Positions 61,301 to 64,000 of a stretch of 64,000 nt of DNA are shown piece after piece (position 1 is the first letter of the stretch; the number at the start of each line of letters is the position of its first letter). The stretch comes from Escallonia rubra (taxonomy: Eukaryota > Streptophyta > Magnoliopsida > Escalloniales > Escalloniaceae). The notes under the pieces are model-generated. The model saw nothing but the letters and a program-made list of their open reading frames with translations. It was not told where the DNA came from and did not search any database. The position numbers and the translations under genes are program-made. Location of the stretch: contig JAVXUO010000818.1 in the NCBI GenBank assembly GCA_033065855.1, positions 1 through 64,000 on the forward strand, in the 5' to 3' direction.

Positions 61301-63052
61301 GTATGGAGATCAGGCTTGAGCTATGCTTTGCTACTTTTTTCCTGTTATATGTGATTGAAAATGTCATCCTTCATTGAGACAGGTTTAGTAGCAAGCAAGA
61401 CAAAATTCCACTTTCTTGCCCAAAGAGCTATAATCATCTCCATACAGTAAGCTTGATATACAGACCTTTCATGGTATGTATGTCTTCCTCAATTTGATTT
61501 CAAGTTTGCTAAAATGTTTCTTCTGTAAACAATGTTGAGCACCTCATCTAACTGAAATGCTATTAAAAAAAGAACTTACAGTTTCGTGAGTACTCCTCTG
61601 AGTAATTTATGTCTTTTCATGAAAGTTGTGTTACTGCTATCACTCTGTATTTTATGGAAGTCGGTTCTGAGAACCAAAAGATATGTAACCCGAGATATGA
61701 GAATGATGATTAACTTGAACGTATATGCCATGGTTCACCACACATTGCTCATTTAGCCCCGCGAGATAAACCTCGGGTCTTCTTGGCACAGCTTCATGAG
61801 CTAAAACTTATCCCAAAGATGGAACGAGTAAGATGAGTCAAGGGACTTGGAAAATATGCTGATTGTTTGGAAGATTTACATTCTGAAAGTTCAGAAAAAT
61901 AAAAGTGTTTTGTTAACCTTCTGCCTTCGCTTTAATTATACATCTGTGAACTAATCTTCTCTAGCATACGTAAACTACTCTTAAAGCAAGGAGTAAGATA
62001 GGAATATGTAAAGTTTGAGGGTGACATGGAATAGACTTCGTGAAAGTCATGAGTTCATATGTAACTGGAAGCCTGTTGATGCTCTCTCACTAAAGACAAC
62101 AGATATTCATGCTTCCTATGAAATAGACTTCCAGTAAGTCACCAACGGCATGCCTCTGATTGGTCAGTGAAGAAGTAAAAACCATTGGTAGGTTTAGAAT
62201 CCTTAAGTGAGCCACTTGACCAGATATTTTATCTGTATGGCAAGGGGTCGAGGAAAATTTTGAAGGGCAACAAGTGAAATCTTTTTTTCTCGCTGACAAA
62301 ACAGTTCTATTTCCGGGCCATTTGGGGTTGTTTAGCAAAAAGGAAATTTCAGTGCCACAACCTCAAGGAATCGGAATCCTAAAGCAACATAGGACATGGT
62401 TTGGACATCGCCAGGTTATTGAGCAGATCCTTCCTCCCTCCACCCCCCCGGGGGGGGGGGGGAACAAAGCAATGAAAAGAATATGTATATATATATATAT
62501 GAACATATATGAATATATGAACATCCATGCAAGTATGAAGTTGACTGAGCTTATGAGATTAGCTGCCTTTCCTTGTCCGAAACTTCCTTGAAATCATCGA
62601 GCTTTATTGACTGCAATCATTTACAGTTATATGTATGGGATGACTCAAAGTATATACCGCTTCTTGTCACAAACCAAGCTGCTGAGCTCTTATTTGGAAG
62701 CATCAGGGCAGAGGCCGTCTACTCTTGCTACACAAAGCAAAAGCATGATAAAAGCTGCTACAGAAGTATTGTTAACAATGAGAATCAACCTTACGCAAGG
62801 GTCATTTCCCAGCCAAATGCTGTCAACGTAGGTATTGCGAACCATGATCCATTGGGCCAAGATAAGAGACTAGGACAGACGGGAAAGAACCAATACTATG
62901 TCCCGAACTTGTATTTGATTTGGTTAATTTTACTACGATTGTTATTGCAACAAGAGAAGAACAGTACTTTGAAATTCAAAGTCAGTGTTGATGCAACTAG
63001 AGACTGGGATGGTGGGAAGTATGAATTATTGTCAATTAATGCCATGTTGTAG
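40246..63052 (+). CDS. OB-fold, zinc-ribbon-like nucleic acid-binding protein, seven exons, 443 aa
   Basis: Exons are 40246-40356, 40704-40896, 59801-59902, 60317-60441, 61017-61300, 61383-61473 and 62627-63052. All borders are GT-AG and all phases agree. The sequence (MGWYGPLIDLSKASSHIGDY, FFSVSIWQKQMGSSIVAG, VKITKFGDVVEARTVQC) recalls a conserved, poorly studied plant family annotated as OB-fold nucleic acid-binding proteins. C257, C260, C263 and C284 with nearby His could form a zinc ribbon inside the last OB fold, as in RPA1 DBD-C. A link to the SHLD2 C-terminus is conceivable but is inference. The ATG at 40246 has A at -3 and G at +4. Intron 2 is 18.9 kb of nested transposons. No break was found in the coding sequence. 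Confidence 0.85.
40704..40896 (+). CDS. OB-fold gene exon 2 (residues 38-101 plus one base)
   Basis: The acceptor GAGAAG|TAT keeps phase 0, although the AG three bases upstream would also fit. The donor is CACA|GTTAGT in phase 1. It encodes FMADETLVCKVQYKLSKSGQ and GDDTRRFFSVSIWQKQ. Confidence 0.85.
40897..42475 (+). other. Intron 2, proximal part, no element recognised
   Basis: T-rich intron sequence following the GTTAGT donor. Short frames here lack recognisable domains. Confidence 0.5.
42476..43620 (+). pseudogene. DUF4283-type remnant, probably LINE ORF1-derived
   Basis: Residues such as YVFEFPSVEEVARILSEKQW, FLPLHLWGLSYRQTVLWEAG and FFEEDDETVS follow the DUF4283 pattern found in ORF1 of plant LINEs and related cellular-like genes. 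The longest piece is the frame at 43016-43480; the homologous sequence runs through more than one frame with internal stops. No LINE reverse transcriptase is visible nearby. Confidence 0.55.
44302..44611 (-). repeat. 3' LTR of the intron-2 Gypsy
   Basis: On minus it starts TGATGGAAAAACAAC and ends GTTTCACAGCA. It shares ACATAAACAAGAGGAGGGAG with the other LTR. Confidence 0.85.
48240..49771 (-). other. Leader and gag-proximal region of the intron-2 Gypsy
   Basis: No clear domain. A GC-rich stretch at 49,190-49,680 is low in stops on both strands but resembles no protein I know. Confidence 0.4.
49772..50130 (-). repeat. 5' LTR of the intron-2 Gypsy
   Basis: On minus TGATGGAAACACAACC...TTTCACAACA, slightly longer than its partner, followed by the degenerate PBS. 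Confidence 0.85.
51798..53827 (-). repeat. LTR-like repeat, copy 1 (TGTCAAGCCCCG type)
   Basis: It begins TGTCAAGCCCCGAAACGAACC. Its first 1.1 kb matches 57,262-58,370 in the same orientation. The right end is uncertain; TAATATTTGTGACA at 53827 is a plausible terminus (TGTCACAAATATTA on minus). No target duplication was found. It interrupts the chromovirus integrase start. Confidence 0.55.
53828..57261. other. AT-rich intron filler between the two LTR-like repeats
   Basis: No coding region supported. It contains a Stowaway MITE. A segment at about 56,240-56,960 has GTGCGG-bearing sequence near both ends and a GC-rich middle, and could be a further small element, not classified. Confidence 0.4.
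54303..54657. mobile_element. Stowaway-type MITE (Tc1/mariner)
   Basis: The left end is CTCCCTCCGTCCCACATA after TA. The right end on minus is TCCTCCATCTATCCCACATA before TA. The TIR start, TA target and 355-bp length are typical of plant Stowaway elements. No coding region. Confidence 0.85.
57262..58375 (-). repeat. LTR-like repeat, copy 2, truncated
   Basis: It begins TGTCACGCCCTGAAACAGACC and tracks copy 1 to about CTAACTAGTGCAAA (58,350). It then passes directly into chromovirus integrase sequence, so its other end is lost. Confidence 0.6.
59121..59800 (+). other. Distal part of intron 2, possible remnant of chromovirus LTR
   Basis: T-rich sequence between the chromodomain remnant and the exon 3 acceptor. 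It could include a decayed 3' LTR, but no partner copy was found. Part of it is the polypyrimidine stretch of the intron. Confidence 0.35.
59801..59902 (+). CDS. OB-fold gene exon 3 (residues 102-135)
   Basis: The acceptor TATATAG|ATG restores the split Asn codon across the 18.9-kb intron. The donor is AAAG|GTATC in phase 1. Encodes VKITKFGDVVEARTVQCSSS. Confidence 0.88.
60317..60441 (+). CDS. OB-fold gene exon 4 (residues 136-177)
   Basis: The acceptor TATGTAG|ATG completes Asp136. The donor is CAA|GTACTC in phase 0. Encodes LIEECRVGIATKEKLRKLVE and WVQRAG. Confidence 0.88.
61017..61300 (+). CDS. OB-fold gene exon 5 (residues 178-271)
   Basis: The acceptor is ATAGCAG|AAG and the donor CCG|GTATGG in phase 2. 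Encodes the segment ending in CNGCQLCGAPLNSG, with three cysteines of the putative zinc ribbon. Confidence 0.88.
61383..61473 (+). CDS. OB-fold gene exon 6 (residues 272-302)
   Basis: The acceptor GAGACAG|GTT completes Arg272. The donor is ATG|GTATGT in phase 0. Encodes LSCPKSYNHLHTVSLIYRPF, with the fourth cysteine and two histidines. Confidence 0.85.
62627..63052 (+). CDS. OB-fold gene exon 7 (residues 303-443 and stop)
   Basis: The acceptor is TTTACAG|TTA and the stop TAG is at 63050-63052. Encodes LYVWDDSKYIPLLVTNQAAE, a variable polar linker, then LIWLILLRLLLQQEKNSTLK and a final strand. An open frame continues 54 bases upstream of the acceptor, but phase and exon 6 favour this start. 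Confidence 0.82.
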   Translation, partial: LYVWDDSKYIPLLVTNQAAELLFGSIRAEAVYSCYTKQKHDKSCYRSIVNNENQPYARVISQPNAVNVGIANHDPLGQDKRLGQTGKNQYYVPNLYLIWLILLRLLLQQEKNSTLKFKVSVDATRDWDGGKYELLSINAML

Positions 63053-63560
63053 AAACAGTGCTTCCTAAATCCAGGTTTCTTTACTCTAGGAAATGGCGAA
63101 TAATTTTTAGGAGTCCATTGGCCATTTCTATGAACTATGTTGAGCTATCGAAGGCACTATAAGTTATTCCTTGTGCTGGAACCTTTATTTATGGCAGTTT
63201 ACTAGTTCATGAGGAGTGCAATATATAGTGCACACATATAACTTGCACGTAGCAGTTGCACATTTATTCTTCTCTATCATTAACATTATACTCACAAGAT
63301 AGTTGATATCCCACCAGAGAAATGGTTGGGCAGATCAACAAAAGAAGCATGACTGATGCAAGGATATTGTCCTTCAAACCTTGTCAGTCTTTGGGCACAT
63401 CCATTTGGCAGGTAAAGATGTTTTTACCTCGAAAGCTGTCAATCTATTAAAGGCAACGTTTCTTTAACCAGCTTTGATTCAGTGTCACCAAACTCGAGTG
63501 CTACATTTAGCTATGGTTCAACGGCAAATATTTTGGGGCAGAAATTTTCATCATAAAAGT
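63053..63560 (+). other. 3' flank of the OB-fold gene
   Basis: AT-rich sequence after the stop codon, including the likely 3' untranslated region. No gene recognised. Confidence 0.4.
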
Positions 63561-64000
63561 GTATATTTTTTCCATCATTGTTTCTAGTCAATCTTTGCTA
63601 CGCCCATTTGAATGCAGTTGGGGATCACTTTTTGAAACACATCAGCACATATTCATTAAACCGCCAAACTTCAACATTACCAACCCGGTCAACCAAGATT
63701 AGTACTATCCATGTCGCTTCTTGCATGGTCATCAGCCAGTTCTGTCTCTTTATGAGATTGTGCTCCATGAAAAGTTCATGGTTTATCGTCTGTTATAAAC
63801 AAAACATATTCTGAACTTAGGTACCTTGTGTATGGTCTATGCCACCCTATGGACCTTTTAACTTGAGGTTCAGCAACCACTCGTGGAGGGGTTTGTCCAC
63901 CCTGGCCATCGTTAGCTAGTGTTGGCTCATCTTTAACATTGGGTTCTTCTTCTAGAATACCTCCACCATCTGTGCAAGCATCTGATTAAAAAGAATTGGT
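63560..64000 (-). mobile_element. Copia pol fragment at the window edge
   Basis: On minus, from the edge, an acidic linker (GGGILEEEPNVKDE) and VVAEPQVKRSIGWHRP followed by EYVLFITDD resemble the region between Copia integrase and reverse transcriptase. Broken and cut by the window edge. Confidence 0.5.

Noticed and set aside
62446-62510. C/G run and (AT)n tract as a regulatory element
   Set aside because: Simple-sequence slippage inside intron 6 of the host gene; nothing else supports function.
1-64000. tRNA, rRNA or microRNA genes
   Set aside because: No tRNA-like cloverleaf with box A/B or rRNA segment was noticed by eye. Only PBS sequences complementary to tRNA ends were seen. A covariance-model scan would be needed for certainty.

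Overview
The window is nuclear DNA of a flowering plant, probably a eudicot with a repeat-rich genome. The evidence is SIRE-like Copia and Tat-like Gypsy elements, a Stowaway MITE, an hAT element carrying a piece of a plant-type alpha-N-acetylglucosaminidase gene, and one host gene with plant GT-AG introns. No species can be named. Most of the sequence is nested mobile DNA.

Layout. 1-520: right-hand end of an unrecognised gene or gene remnant on the + strand. 951 to about 36,100: a large, old, broken Tat-lineage Gypsy element on +. Its 5' LTR (951-3608) is split by solo LTR A. Its leader is split by a minus-strand Copia element (4377-19395), which itself contains solo LTR B and a younger Copia of the same family (11237-19288) inserted in its 5' LTR. 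Solo LTR C splits the Tat protease region. An hAT element (28127-32136), itself split by solo LTR D, sits after the Tat integrase. Antisense remnants resembling plant-mobile-domain proteins follow to about 36,080. 36,500-37,800 is a dense array of hairpin-forming repeats. It lies upstream of a TATA box and a 217-codon Transposase_28-like reading frame (38083-38736), which abuts a + strand fragment of the Copia LTR (38747-39242).

40246-63052 is the one complete host gene I can reconstruct. It has seven exons with consistent GT-AG borders and phases, encoding a 443-residue protein with OB-fold-like segments and a cysteine cluster resembling a zinc ribbon. Its second intron is 18.9 kb long. That intron holds a DUF4283 remnant, a broken chromovirus, a minus-strand Gypsy with a perfect target-site duplication (44302-50130), two related LTR-like repeats and a Stowaway MITE. 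The right edge (about 63,560-64,000) carries a minus-strand Copia pol fragment.

The most unusual signal concerns LTR promoters. Several unrelated retroelement families carry clusters of short two-fold-symmetric motifs just upstream of the TATA box. The Copia family and the solo-LTR family share the same AGTCGACT core. The 36.5-37.8 kb array alternates two hairpins with different stems but the same TCGG loop.
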